The notes under the pieces are model-generated. The model saw only the letters and a program-made list of their open reading frames with translations, was not told where the DNA came from and searched no databases. From Rhizobium sp. BK251 (GTDB lineage Bacteria > Pseudomonadota > Alphaproteobacteria > Rhizobiales > Rhizobiaceae): a stretch of 64,000 bases of DNA. Every line of letters begins with the position of its first letter. Within the stretch, counting starts at the first letter, position 1. The stretch is taken from positions 62,001-126,000 of the forward strand of contig NZ_SLUQ01000007.1 in assembly GCF_004345245.1 (NCBI RefSeq), given 5' to 3'. Positions 1-6,758 of the stretch are shown here, piece after piece. A program made the position numbers and the translations under genes.

Positions 1-101
1 GTCGAAAGGGCAGCACCGCTCGGTTGAGCCAATGCCGAAGCCGCTGCAAGCCAGGAAGCCGACAGCAAAAGCACCGACAGAAGACTCCCACGATGGTTCA
101 T
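1..101 (-). CDS. N-terminus of a secreted protein (partial, runs off the window)
   Basis: Reading leftwards from the ATG at 99-101, 33 codons are open to the window edge. They encode Met-Asn-His-Arg, a Leu/Val/Ser-rich hydrophobic core, and Ala-rich residues ending in a likely AxA cleavage site (SALA then QPSG). This is a textbook Sec signal peptide, so the product is probably exported to the periplasm. The mature protein lies outside the window, so no family can be named. The ribosome-binding site is weak. It lies upstream of, and on the same strand as, no gene within 60 bp; the Nudix gene ending at 162 is its upstream neighbour and could be cotranscribed. Confidence 0.6.
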   Translation of the reverse strand, partial: MNHRGSLLSVLLLSASWLAAASALAQPSGAALS

Positions 102-161
102 GGAGACATTTGATACCCGGAAGCATGACCGGAACAAGGCGGCGGCGGATGTTTCCACCCC

Positions 162-581
162 TTATTGTCTCTCAAGGCTGAGGCGCTCTGCGCATTCGAG
201 GACACTCTGGGGCACCGGCAGCCGGCGAATCTCATCGAGAGTGAACCACCCAAGATCGGCGGCGTCGTCGGCTGCCAGGGGCATTGCGTCTGCATCGGCC
301 TCGACCACGAAGACCGAAAGATGGAAGTGGCTGCGCAGGCTTCCGTCTTCGGAATGAGACTTGAGATCGTAGGCCGCAAGGAAGCGCGGGCTGCGGGCCG
401 TAACGCCCGTCTCCTCGGCAAATTCGCGCAGAGCCGTCTCTTCGGGCGTTTCGCCGGGCTCGGCCTTGCCGCCGGGAAAGGCATACATGTCCGCCGAGGG
501 TGGATTGCGCCGAAGCACCAGCAGGAAGCGACCGTCCCTTTCGAGGATTGCCGAGGAGGCGGGCTGAGGAAGAGCGGTCAT
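162..581 (-). CDS. Nudix hydrolase
   Basis: Small 139-residue Nudix protein. A complete Nudix box (Gx5Ex7REUxEExGU) lies at about residues 38-60, with the catalytic REFAEETGV segment intact; this motif binds the metal and the nucleoside-diphosphate-linked substrate. Family members hydrolyse nucleotide diphosphates linked to another group; the actual substrate (oxidised nucleotide, ADP-ribose, NADH and so on) cannot be read from the sequence. The start at 581 (MTALPQ) places the first beta strand directly before the box; in-frame starts upstream (623, 650, 659, 719) would add an unstructured N-terminus, and the longest would overlap the divergent ynfA start. Confidence 0.88.
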   Translation of the reverse strand: MTALPQPASSAILERDGRFLLVLRRNPPSADMYAFPGGKAEPGETPEETALREFAEETGVTARSPRFLAAYDLKSHSEDGSLRSHFHLSVFVVEADADAMPLAADDAADLGWFTLDEIRRLPVPQSVLECAERLSLERQ

Positions 582-711
582 AGAATCGGCTGCCAGCTTC
601 AGTGACCCGGCCTTAGACGGCATTGCCTGCCCATGGCCGATCGTGGTCATTGCGAACATATCTGATCTAATCTTCGGTTTCTCGTCCGATTCGGCAAACG
701 GAAAACGTCCG

Positions 712-1035
712 ATGCGCAACTTGCTTGCTTATTCCTTCGCAGCGCTCTTCGAAATCGCCGGCTGCTTTGCGTTTTGGGCCTGGCTCAAGCTCGGAAAACC
801 TGCCTGGTGGCTCGCGCCGGGAATGATCTCGCTCGCGCTCTTCGCCTGGCTGCTGACGCTCGTCCCGAGCGAGGCTGCCGGTCGGACCTTTGCCGCTTAT
901 GGCGGCGTCTACATCGCCGCCTCGCTGCTCTGGCTCTGGATTGTCGAGGGACGCGCGCCCGATCGCTGGGATCTTTCCGGCGCGGCGCTCAGTCTTGTCG
1001 GTGCTGCGGTCATTCTCCTCGGCCCCCGCGGCTGA
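712..1035 (+). CDS. ynfA: YnfA family small membrane protein (UPF0060)
   Basis: A 107-residue, very hydrophobic protein with four predicted transmembrane segments and the family signature region with Gly-Arg-x-Phe-Ala-Ala-Tyr-Gly-Gly-Val-Tyr around residues 62-72. YnfA proteins resemble small-multidrug-resistance (SMR) transporters and have been linked to efflux, but their physiological substrate is unsettled. The ATG at 712 gives the usual family length (about 108) and N-terminus; a GTG at 643 in the same frame would overlap the divergent Nudix gene. It is followed 42 bp later by the SRAP gene on the same strand. Confidence 0.9.
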   Translation: MRNLLAYSFAALFEIAGCFAFWAWLKLGKPAWWLAPGMISLALFAWLLTLVPSEAAGRTFAAYGGVYIAASLLWLWIVEGRAPDRWDLSGAALSLVGAAVILLGPRG

Positions 1036-1077
1036 TCGCATATTGACCTTGCCGGTTCACGGTGCAAAGACAGGTCG

Positions 1078-1842
1078 ATGTGCGGACGATTTGCATTGAC
1101 GGCAACCCCGGAAGAAGTGCGCGAGATCCTTGGCCTCTTGGACATCGAGGATTTTCCAGCGCGCTACAACATCGCGCCGACACAGCCGATCCTGATCGTC
1201 ATTGCCGGCGAGGGGCAGGAGAGGGGCAGCAACCTGCCTGACCGCCGCGCCTTGCTGGTTCGCTGGGGCTTCACACCCTCCTGGGTCAAGGACCCGAAAA
1301 GCTTCCCGCTTCTCATCAATGCCCGCGCCGAGACGGCGATCGGTAAGGCCACCTTCCGCGCGGCGATGCGCCACCGCCGTATTCTCGTGCCCGCTTCCGG
1401 CTTCTACGAATGGCACCGGCCGCCGAAGGGAAGCCGCGAAAAGTCACAGGCTTACTGGGTAAGGCCAAAGAACGGTGGAATGATCGCCTTTGCCGGGCTT
1501 ATGGAAACCTGGTCTTCCGCCGATGGGTCGGAGATCGATACCGGCGCAATCCTCACGGTTCCGGCCAACCAGACCGTTTCGGCAATCCATGATCGGATGC
1601 CGGTCGTCATCAGGCCGGAAGATTTCTCTCGCTGGCTGGATTGCAAGACGCAGGAACCGCGCGATGTTGCGGACCTGATGGTTCCGGCGCAGGAGGAACT
1701 CTTCGAGGCGATTCCTGTCTCGGATCAGGTGAACAAGGTCGCAAATATGGGGCCGGATCTGCAGACACCTGTCGTAGCGAGCAAACCGCAGGCCCCTCCC
1801 AAGAAATCCGGGCCGGATGACGGGCAACTTAGCCTGCTCTGA
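1078..1842 (+). CDS. SOS response-associated peptidase (SRAP/HMCES/YedK family)
   Basis: A 254-residue SRAP-domain protein. In this family the initiator Met is removed so that Cys2 becomes N-terminal and forms a stable thiazolidine crosslink with abasic sites in single-stranded DNA, protecting replication forks. All key residues are visible: Cys2 (MCGRF), Asn31 (RYNIAPTQ), Glu111 (GFYEW) and His171 (AIHDRMPVV). The start is fixed by the need for Cys2. A low-complexity, Pro/Lys-rich tail follows residue about 225. The stop codon lies 38 bp before the GTG start of the LysE-family gene, so the two may be cotranscribed. Confidence 0.95.
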   Translation: MCGRFALTATPEEVREILGLLDIEDFPARYNIAPTQPILIVIAGEGQERGSNLPDRRALLVRWGFTPSWVKDPKSFPLLINARAETAIGKATFRAAMRHRRILVPASGFYEWHRPPKGSREKSQAYWVRPKNGGMIAFAGLMETWSSADGSEIDTGAILTVPANQTVSAIHDRMPVVIRPEDFSRWLDCKTQEPRDVADLMVPAQEELFEAIPVSDQVNKVANMGPDLQTPVVASKPQAPPKKSGPDDGQLSLL

Positions 1843-1879
1843 ATTTTTTCGCTCTTTGCTATCTTCAGGAATCTCCCCG

Positions 1880-2503
1880 GTGCCAATCTTGTCCGCTGCC
1901 CTCTCGGGCCTTCTCCTCGGCGCGTCCCTCATCATCGCAATCGGCGCCCAGAACGCTTTCATCCTGCGCCAGGGACTGCTGCGTTCGCATGTGTTTATCC
2001 TGTGCCTGATCTGCGCGGTGTCGGATACGCTGCTGATTGCGGCGGGCGTGGCCGGGCTCGGGACGCTTGTTGCAGGCTCGCCAATGCTGCTATCGGTCGT
2101 GACGCTGGGCGGGGCGCTGTTTCTCGGCGCCTATTCCTTGCTGGCGTTCCGTCGGGCGTTTCATCCCCATGGAATGGAGGCAGTCAAGCCGGAACGCATG
2201 ACGCTGAAGGCGGCCGTCGCGACCTGCCTTGCCTTCACCTTCCTCAACCCGCATGTCTATCTGGATATGGTGGTGCTGATCGGCAGCCTGTCGGCAACCC
2301 ATCATGGGATTGCACGCGTTGCCTACAGTGCCGGTGCATCCCTGGCGTCGTTCATCTGGTTCTTTGGCCTTGGCTATGGCGCAAGGCTGCTTGAGCCGGT
2401 ATTTGCAAAGCCCGCAGCCTGGCGGGCTCTGGATGGCATCATTGGAGTCGTCATGGGCCTGCTGGCGCTCAGCCTCGTCCTGCGCTTCTTCGTAGGCGCT
2501 TAG
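1880..2503 (+). CDS. LysE/ArgO-type amino-acid exporter
   Basis: A 207-residue inner-membrane protein with about six hydrophobic segments. The N-terminal signature GLLLGASLIIAIGAQNAFIL matches the LysE/ArgO family (GPQNAF-type motif), which exports basic amino acids such as lysine and arginine. The GTG at 1880 is preceded by AGGA nine bases upstream and gives the family-like N-terminus; an ATG at 1817 would overlap the SRAP gene by 26 bp and add a non-conserved 21-residue stretch. The 3' end overlaps the convergent small gene at 2500 by 4 bp. A second, more distant LysE-family gene lies at 22168. Substrate is inferred only. Confidence 0.85.
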   Translation: MPILSAALSGLLLGASLIIAIGAQNAFILRQGLLRSHVFILCLICAVSDTLLIAAGVAGLGTLVAGSPMLLSVVTLGGALFLGAYSLLAFRRAFHPHGMEAVKPERMTLKAAVATCLAFTFLNPHVYLDMVVLIGSLSATHHGIARVAYSAGASLASFIWFFGLGYGARLLEPVFAKPAAWRALDGIIGVVMGLLALSLVLRFFVGA

Positions 2504-2643
2504 GCGGGCTTTTCGGTCAGCTTCGGCTTACTCTTCAGCATCAGATACGCGGCAAGCACGGCCTTCAGGCCGACCGGGCGATACTGCGCGCTGAGATCAG
2601 TCTTTACTGGGGCCTCTGTTTTCTCATTTGTCTTCGAGGTCAC
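2500..2643 (-). CDS. Small hypothetical protein, 47 residues
   Basis: A 47-residue protein starting from GTG at 2643. The start is set by a strong Shine-Dalgarno sequence, AAGGAG, ending about 7 bases before the GTG; ATGs further upstream lack this and the sequence before the GTG looks like a promoter region. The N-terminal half is rich in Thr, Lys and Glu. The C-terminal half (LSAQYRPVGLKAVLAAYLML) could be one short amphipathic or membrane-associated helix, ending in a Lys/Pro-rich tail. I do not recognise a family. Its stop codon overlaps the convergent exporter gene. A palindromic element at 2700-2736 sits where a regulator would act. Confidence 0.6.
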   Translation of the reverse strand: MTSKTNEKTEAPVKTDLSAQYRPVGLKAVLAAYLMLKSKPKLTEKPA

Positions 2644-2699
2644 GATACTCTCCTTACGTGCGTCTCTAGAGCTTTGTATAATCAGCGTTCTTTTGTCGT

Positions 2700-2736
2700 A
2701 AATCATGACGAAACGGCGGCGTTTCAATCATGATTT
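2700..2736. promoter_or_regulatory. Inverted repeat upstream of the 47-residue gene (candidate operator)
   Basis: Left arm AAATCATGACGAAACG (2700-2715) and right arm CGTTTCAATCATGATTT (2720-2736) are complementary over 15 positions with one small internal mismatch/insertion. On the minus strand a possible promoter follows (TTTACG, 16 bp, TATACA), about 60 bp before the GTG at 2643, so the repeat would sit immediately upstream of the -35. There is no U-run at either end, which argues against a terminator. Confidence 0.45.
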
Positions 2737-2916
2737 GTGAACGACCACCATAATTCGCGAGGCTGGTGTGAAGCCTGCGTTTGTAAGGGCTTTCTAACGT
2801 GCTGGAAGGGCCGAACGCGCGCAGCGCATTAGGCCTGGATTGCTTGCAGATTCAAAATCTTAGATCCATGACGCTCCGCGCCGGCTGGACGAGCGGTGAA
2901 TGGGTCGACCGGAGGC

Positions 2917-3774
2917 TCAGATATGCCGGCCGATGTCGTCCTCACCCTCGCCAACCTCGGCTTCGGTGGGGCCTGCGATCGTATATGTGCCATATTTCCG
3001 CTGCCATGAGCGGGCTCCGAATGGCAGCGAAACCAGGTAGACGGCGACCGTCACCACCATCACTTCCCACGTATAGCTCATCAGCAGCGCCACGTAGAGA
3101 ACGACGGCAAGCATGATCGGCAGGACGAGGTCGCGGCGGATGCGGCTGCCGGATTTTCCGGACCAGACCGGCAAGCGGCTGACCAGCAGGAAGGCGATGC
3201 AGACGGTGTATATCGCCGAGCCATAGGCAAACGTACGGTCCGGCGTCAGGCCCAGGAAGCCGAGATAGACAGGCAGCAGCACGAGCATCGCGCCTGCGGG
3301 TGCCGGCACGCCGACGAAGTATTCCGACTGCCAGCTTGCCTTGTTCTCGCGCTCCGCCATGACGTTGAAGCGGGCGAGCCGCAGGCCGGCGGCAATCGCA
3401 TAGATGAGAGCTGCGATCCACCCGAGCGAGCGGGCCTGGTCCAACGCGAAGACATAGACGACGAGGGCCGGCGCGACGCCGAAATTCACGATGTCGGCAA
3501 GCGAATCCATCTGCGCGCCGAACTTCGATGTCGCCTTCATCAGTCGTGCTATGCGGCCGTCGATGCCGTCCAGGAATGCCGCAAGCAGCACCATCGCGAC
3601 CGCGAGTTCATAGCGGTTCTCGAAGGCGAGGCGGATACCCGTCAGGCCCGCGCATATGGCGAGGACCGTGATGAGATTGGGAACGATCAGGCGAAGCGGA
3701 ATCTGCCGCAGACGCGGGCCGCGCGCCTCCTCGTTCGGGCCATTGGGTTCGAAAGGCGGAAAAGGCGTCTCCAT
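2917..3774 (-). CDS. pssA: CDP-diacylglycerol--serine O-phosphatidyltransferase
   Basis: A 285-residue membrane enzyme that makes phosphatidylserine from CDP-diacylglycerol and serine, first step to phosphatidylethanolamine. The CDP-alcohol phosphotransferase motif DGx2ARx8Gx3Dx3D is complete at Asp72-Asp94, and about seven hydrophobic segments follow, as in the integral-membrane PssA of Gram-positives and rhizobia rather than the peripheral E. coli enzyme. It lies 14 bp downstream of psd on the same strand, so the two consecutive enzymes of the pathway are very likely one operon. The N-terminal 20 residues are Pro/Glu-rich and cytosolic. Confidence 0.95.
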   Translation of the reverse strand: METPFPPFEPNGPNEEARGPRLRQIPLRLIVPNLITVLAICAGLTGIRLAFENRYELAVAMVLLAAFLDGIDGRIARLMKATSKFGAQMDSLADIVNFGVAPALVVYVFALDQARSLGWIAALIYAIAAGLRLARFNVMAERENKASWQSEYFVGVPAPAGAMLVLLPVYLGFLGLTPDRTFAYGSAIYTVCIAFLLVSRLPVWSGKSGSRIRRDLVLPIMLAVVLYVALLMSYTWEVMVVTVAVYLVSLPFGARSWQRKYGTYTIAGPTEAEVGEGEDDIGRHI

Positions 3775-3788
3775 GTTCCGACCCTACC

Positions 3789-4487
3789 TCAGCTACGGCG
3801 GCTTATGACCGGGCCCTTTGCGGAGCCGAATTCGGCGATCACGGTTTCGCCGGCAATGGCCGTCTGGCCGACCGAAACGCGAGAAGCCGCGCCCGCCGGA
3901 AGGAAGACGTCGACGCGCGAGCCGAAGCGGATGAGGCCGATCCGCTCGCCGGCGTCGATCGGCTCGTTCTCCCGTACGAAGCAGAGGATGCGCCTTGCAA
4001 CGAGCCCGGCAATCTGCACGACGCCGATCTCGCCATGGCCGGTTTCGACGACGAGGCCGTTGCGCTCGTTCTGTTCGCTCGCCTTGTCGAGTTCCGCGTT
4101 CAGGAAGCTGCCCTCGCGATAAGCGATCGTGCGAATCCGGCCGCGTATGGGCGAGCGGTTCACATGGCAGTCGAAGACATTCATGAACACGGAGATGCGC
4201 AGCATCGGCTCGCTGCCGAGATTGAGTTCCAGCGGGGGCGAGACCATCTGGATCGCAGAGACCTTGCCGTCGGCGGGCGAGACCACGAGATCGTCGTCCT
4301 GCGGCACATTGCGTTCCGGGTCACGGAAGAAATAGGCGCACCAGAGCGTGAGGACCATGCCGATCCAGAAGAGAGGCTTGAAGATCCAGCCCAGAACCAG
4401 CGACGCGACGAAGAAGCCCAGTACGAAGGGATAGCCCTCCTTGTGGACCGGAACGATCGTGTTGCGAACGGTATTGAGCAGGCTCAT
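3789..4487 (-). CDS. psd: Phosphatidylserine decarboxylase proenzyme
   Basis: A 232-residue proenzyme that decarboxylates phosphatidylserine to phosphatidylethanolamine at the inner membrane. Family members cleave themselves at a Gly-Ser bond to create a pyruvoyl cofactor; here the site is the FGSR segment at about Gly189-Ser190, followed by the VDVFLP strand. Two hydrophobic segments near residues 20-52 anchor the protein. The short length is typical of the type found in Bacillus and rhizobia. ATG 4487 is preceded by a GGGGGA tract; a TTG at 4493 is a poorer alternative. pssA follows 14 bp downstream. Confidence 0.95.
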   Translation of the reverse strand: MSLLNTVRNTIVPVHKEGYPFVLGFFVASLVLGWIFKPLFWIGMVLTLWCAYFFRDPERNVPQDDDLVVSPADGKVSAIQMVSPPLELNLGSEPMLRISVFMNVFDCHVNRSPIRGRIRTIAYREGSFLNAELDKASEQNERNGLVVETGHGEIGVVQIAGLVARRILCFVRENEPIDAGERIGLIRFGSRVDVFLPAGAASRVSVGQTAIAGETVIAEFGSAKGPVISRRS

Positions 4488-4624
4488 CGGCAAACATCCC
4501 CCATTATTCTAGGTCTCGCTGACTACAGCTAAACGGCGCGAGGAGCAATGGTATGCGCCGCCCCTGCAGGGCAAACCACAGCTCTGTCGCCGCCAGGGAG
4601 GTGCTGGTCAGGCTGTCGGCCGGC

Positions 4625-6511
4625 TTAGCGTGCCGGCTCCAGCCGCGTGACGACGCCCATGTCGTCGCTTTCGCGAACCTGCTTCAGGTGCTCTTCGGCC
4701 TGCGTGGCTTCGCGCTGGCGGTTCCACATCGAGGCATAGAGGCCGTTCTTCGCCAACAGCGCGGTGTGTGTCCCGCGCTCGGCGATCTCGCCGCTTTTCA
4801 GCACGATTATCTCGTCGGCGCCGATCACGGTTGAAAGGCGATGGGCGATCACCAGCGTGGTGCGGTTCTTCGACACAACGTCGAGCGCAGTCTGGATCTC
4901 ATGCTCCGTCGTCGTGTCGAGTGCGGATGTCGCCTCGTCGAGGATCAGGATTGGAGGCGCCTTGAGGATGGTGCGGGCGATCGCAACGCGCTGCTTCTCG
5001 CCGCCCGAAAGCTTCAGCCCGCGTTCGCCCACCTTGGTGTCGTAGCCTTCCGGGAGATGGCGGATGAAGCCGCCGATTTGTGCTACTTCGGCGGCCGCCG
5101 CAATCTCCGTCTCGCTCGCCGACGGGCGGCCGTAGCGGATGTTGTAGGCGATCGTGTCGTTGAAGAGCACCGTATCCTGCGGCACCATGCCGATTGCCGA
5201 TCTCAGGCTCTTCTGGGTGACCTGACGTATGTCCTGCCCGTCGATGGTGATCTCGCCGCTCTGGATGTCATAGAAGCGATAGAGAAGCCGGGAGAGCGTC
5301 GACTTTCCCGCACCCGAAGGCCCGACCACGGCCACGGTCTTGCCCTCCGGCACCTCGAAGGAAATGCCCTTGAGGATCGGCCGCGCGGCATCATAGGCAA
5401 AATGCACGTCCTTGAAGGAGATGGCGCCGTGGCTCACGACGAGGTCCGTCGCGCCGGGCGCGTCCTTCACTTCTTCATCGACTTCCAGGAGGTCGAACAT
5501 CTGTTCGATGTCGGTAAGCCCCTGGCGGATTTCACGGTAGACGAAGCCGATGAAGTTGAGCGGCACGGAAAGCTGCAGCAGCAGCGAATTGACGAAGACG
5601 AAGTCGCCGACCGTCTGCTCGCCGCGCTGCACGGCAAGCGCCGACAGGATGAGCATGGCGGTGGTGCCAAGCCCGAAGATCAGGCCCTGGCCGAAGTTCA
5701 GCCAGCCGAGCGAGGTCCACACATCGGTTGCCGCCTTCTCGTAGCGCTCCATGGACTGGTCGAAGCGCCGGGCCTCCATCTCCTCGTTGCCGAAATACTT
5801 GACTGTCTCGAAGTTGAGGAGGGAGTCGATCGCCTTCGTGTTCGCGTCGGTGTCGCTGTCGTTCATGGACCGGCGGATGCTGATGCGCCAGTCGCTCGCC
5901 CGGATCGTGAACCAGATATAGGCCCAGACCGTGAAGGCGGTGACGGCAAGATAAGAAAAGCCGTAGCCGCGCCAGAAGATGATGGCGGTGAGCAGGAATT
6001 CGAGCAACGTCGGAAGCGTGTTGAGGATGGTGAAGCGGACGATCGTCTCTATGCCCTTGGTGCCCCGCTCGATGATGCGCGAAAGCCCGCCTGTCTTGCG
6101 TTCAAGGTGAAAGCGCAGCGAAAGCCGGTGCATGTGCACGAAGGTGCGGAAGGCGAGCTGGCGCACGGCATATTGGCCAACGCTCGCAAAGAGGGCGTCA
6201 CGCAGCTGGTTGAGACCGAGCTGGAGGAGGCGCGTCACATTGTAGGCGATCACGAGCGCGGTGGCGCCGAGAAGGAATGTCGGAAGCACGCCTGCCATGT
6301 CGACCTTGCCGTTCAGCGCATCCGTCGACCACTTGAAGAAATAGGGGACGAGCAGGAGCACGAACTTCGAGATGAACAGGTAGAACGTGGCCCAGACGAC
6401 GCGCATCTTCAGGTCCGCCCGTCCGGTTGGCCACATGTAGGGCCAGAGATTGAGCAGCGTCTGAACGAGCCTGCCGGACTCCGCGGATACTGTCTTCGTC
6501 GGCTGTGTCAT
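4625..6511 (-). CDS. Atm1-type ABC exporter (fused permease and ATPase)
   Basis: A 628-residue half-transporter: six transmembrane helices in residues about 40-330, then a nucleotide-binding domain with Walker A GPSGAGKST (397-405), signature LSGGEKQR (501-508) and Walker B ILILDEATSALD (521-532). The segment with MNDSDTDANTKAIDSLLNFE and VKYFGNE at about 216-243 is characteristic of the Atm1/HMT1 group, which exports glutathione-linked sulfur species or metal conjugates (as in Novosphingobium Atm1). It should work as a homodimer in the inner membrane. ATG 6511 follows GGAG at good spacing. psd starts 137 bp downstream on the same strand; no functional link is implied. Confidence 0.92.
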   Translation of the reverse strand: MTQPTKTVSAESGRLVQTLLNLWPYMWPTGRADLKMRVVWATFYLFISKFVLLLVPYFFKWSTDALNGKVDMAGVLPTFLLGATALVIAYNVTRLLQLGLNQLRDALFASVGQYAVRQLAFRTFVHMHRLSLRFHLERKTGGLSRIIERGTKGIETIVRFTILNTLPTLLEFLLTAIIFWRGYGFSYLAVTAFTVWAYIWFTIRASDWRISIRRSMNDSDTDANTKAIDSLLNFETVKYFGNEEMEARRFDQSMERYEKAATDVWTSLGWLNFGQGLIFGLGTTAMLILSALAVQRGEQTVGDFVFVNSLLLQLSVPLNFIGFVYREIRQGLTDIEQMFDLLEVDEEVKDAPGATDLVVSHGAISFKDVHFAYDAARPILKGISFEVPEGKTVAVVGPSGAGKSTLSRLLYRFYDIQSGEITIDGQDIRQVTQKSLRSAIGMVPQDTVLFNDTIAYNIRYGRPSASETEIAAAAEVAQIGGFIRHLPEGYDTKVGERGLKLSGGEKQRVAIARTILKAPPILILDEATSALDTTTEHEIQTALDVVSKNRTTLVIAHRLSTVIGADEIIVLKSGEIAERGTHTALLAKNGLYASMWNRQREATQAEEHLKQVRESDDMGVVTRLEPAR

Positions 6512-6706
6512 GCTCTTCTCCAGAAGTGCCCATCACGTCAAATCGCGCCTCCGCGGCCGTCTGCCGCGAGAGCGCGTCGGAAACAGGCAGGCGGGGCGGC
6601 AAAGCGTTTCTTCGATTGGGAAGCGTGTTGCGGTCCAGCGCGGTTATTGCACCAGCCAGATAGGATGCCGACGAAATGAATACAACAGTTTCGTTCGGGC
6701 CGAATG

Positions 6707-6735
6707 AAAAGGCCGGGCGATGGTCTCGCCCGGCC
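6707..6735 (-). terminator. Rho-independent terminator of the LysM gene
   Basis: Perfect 10-bp stem GGCCGGGCGA/TCGCCCGGCC with a 5-base loop (6711-6735), followed on the minus strand by TTTT. It lies 24 bp after the LysM gene's stop codon and is oriented for it. Confidence 0.85.
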
Positions 6736-6758
6736 GCTGTGGTGTTTTGAGCCTGAAC

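Noticed and set aside
4841..6679. A 612-codon open frame on the plus strand opposite the Atm1-type exporter
   Set aside because: It is the antisense of a well-conserved ABC exporter; its composition (Arg, Asp, Gly-rich, no domains) is typical of high-G+C shadow frames.
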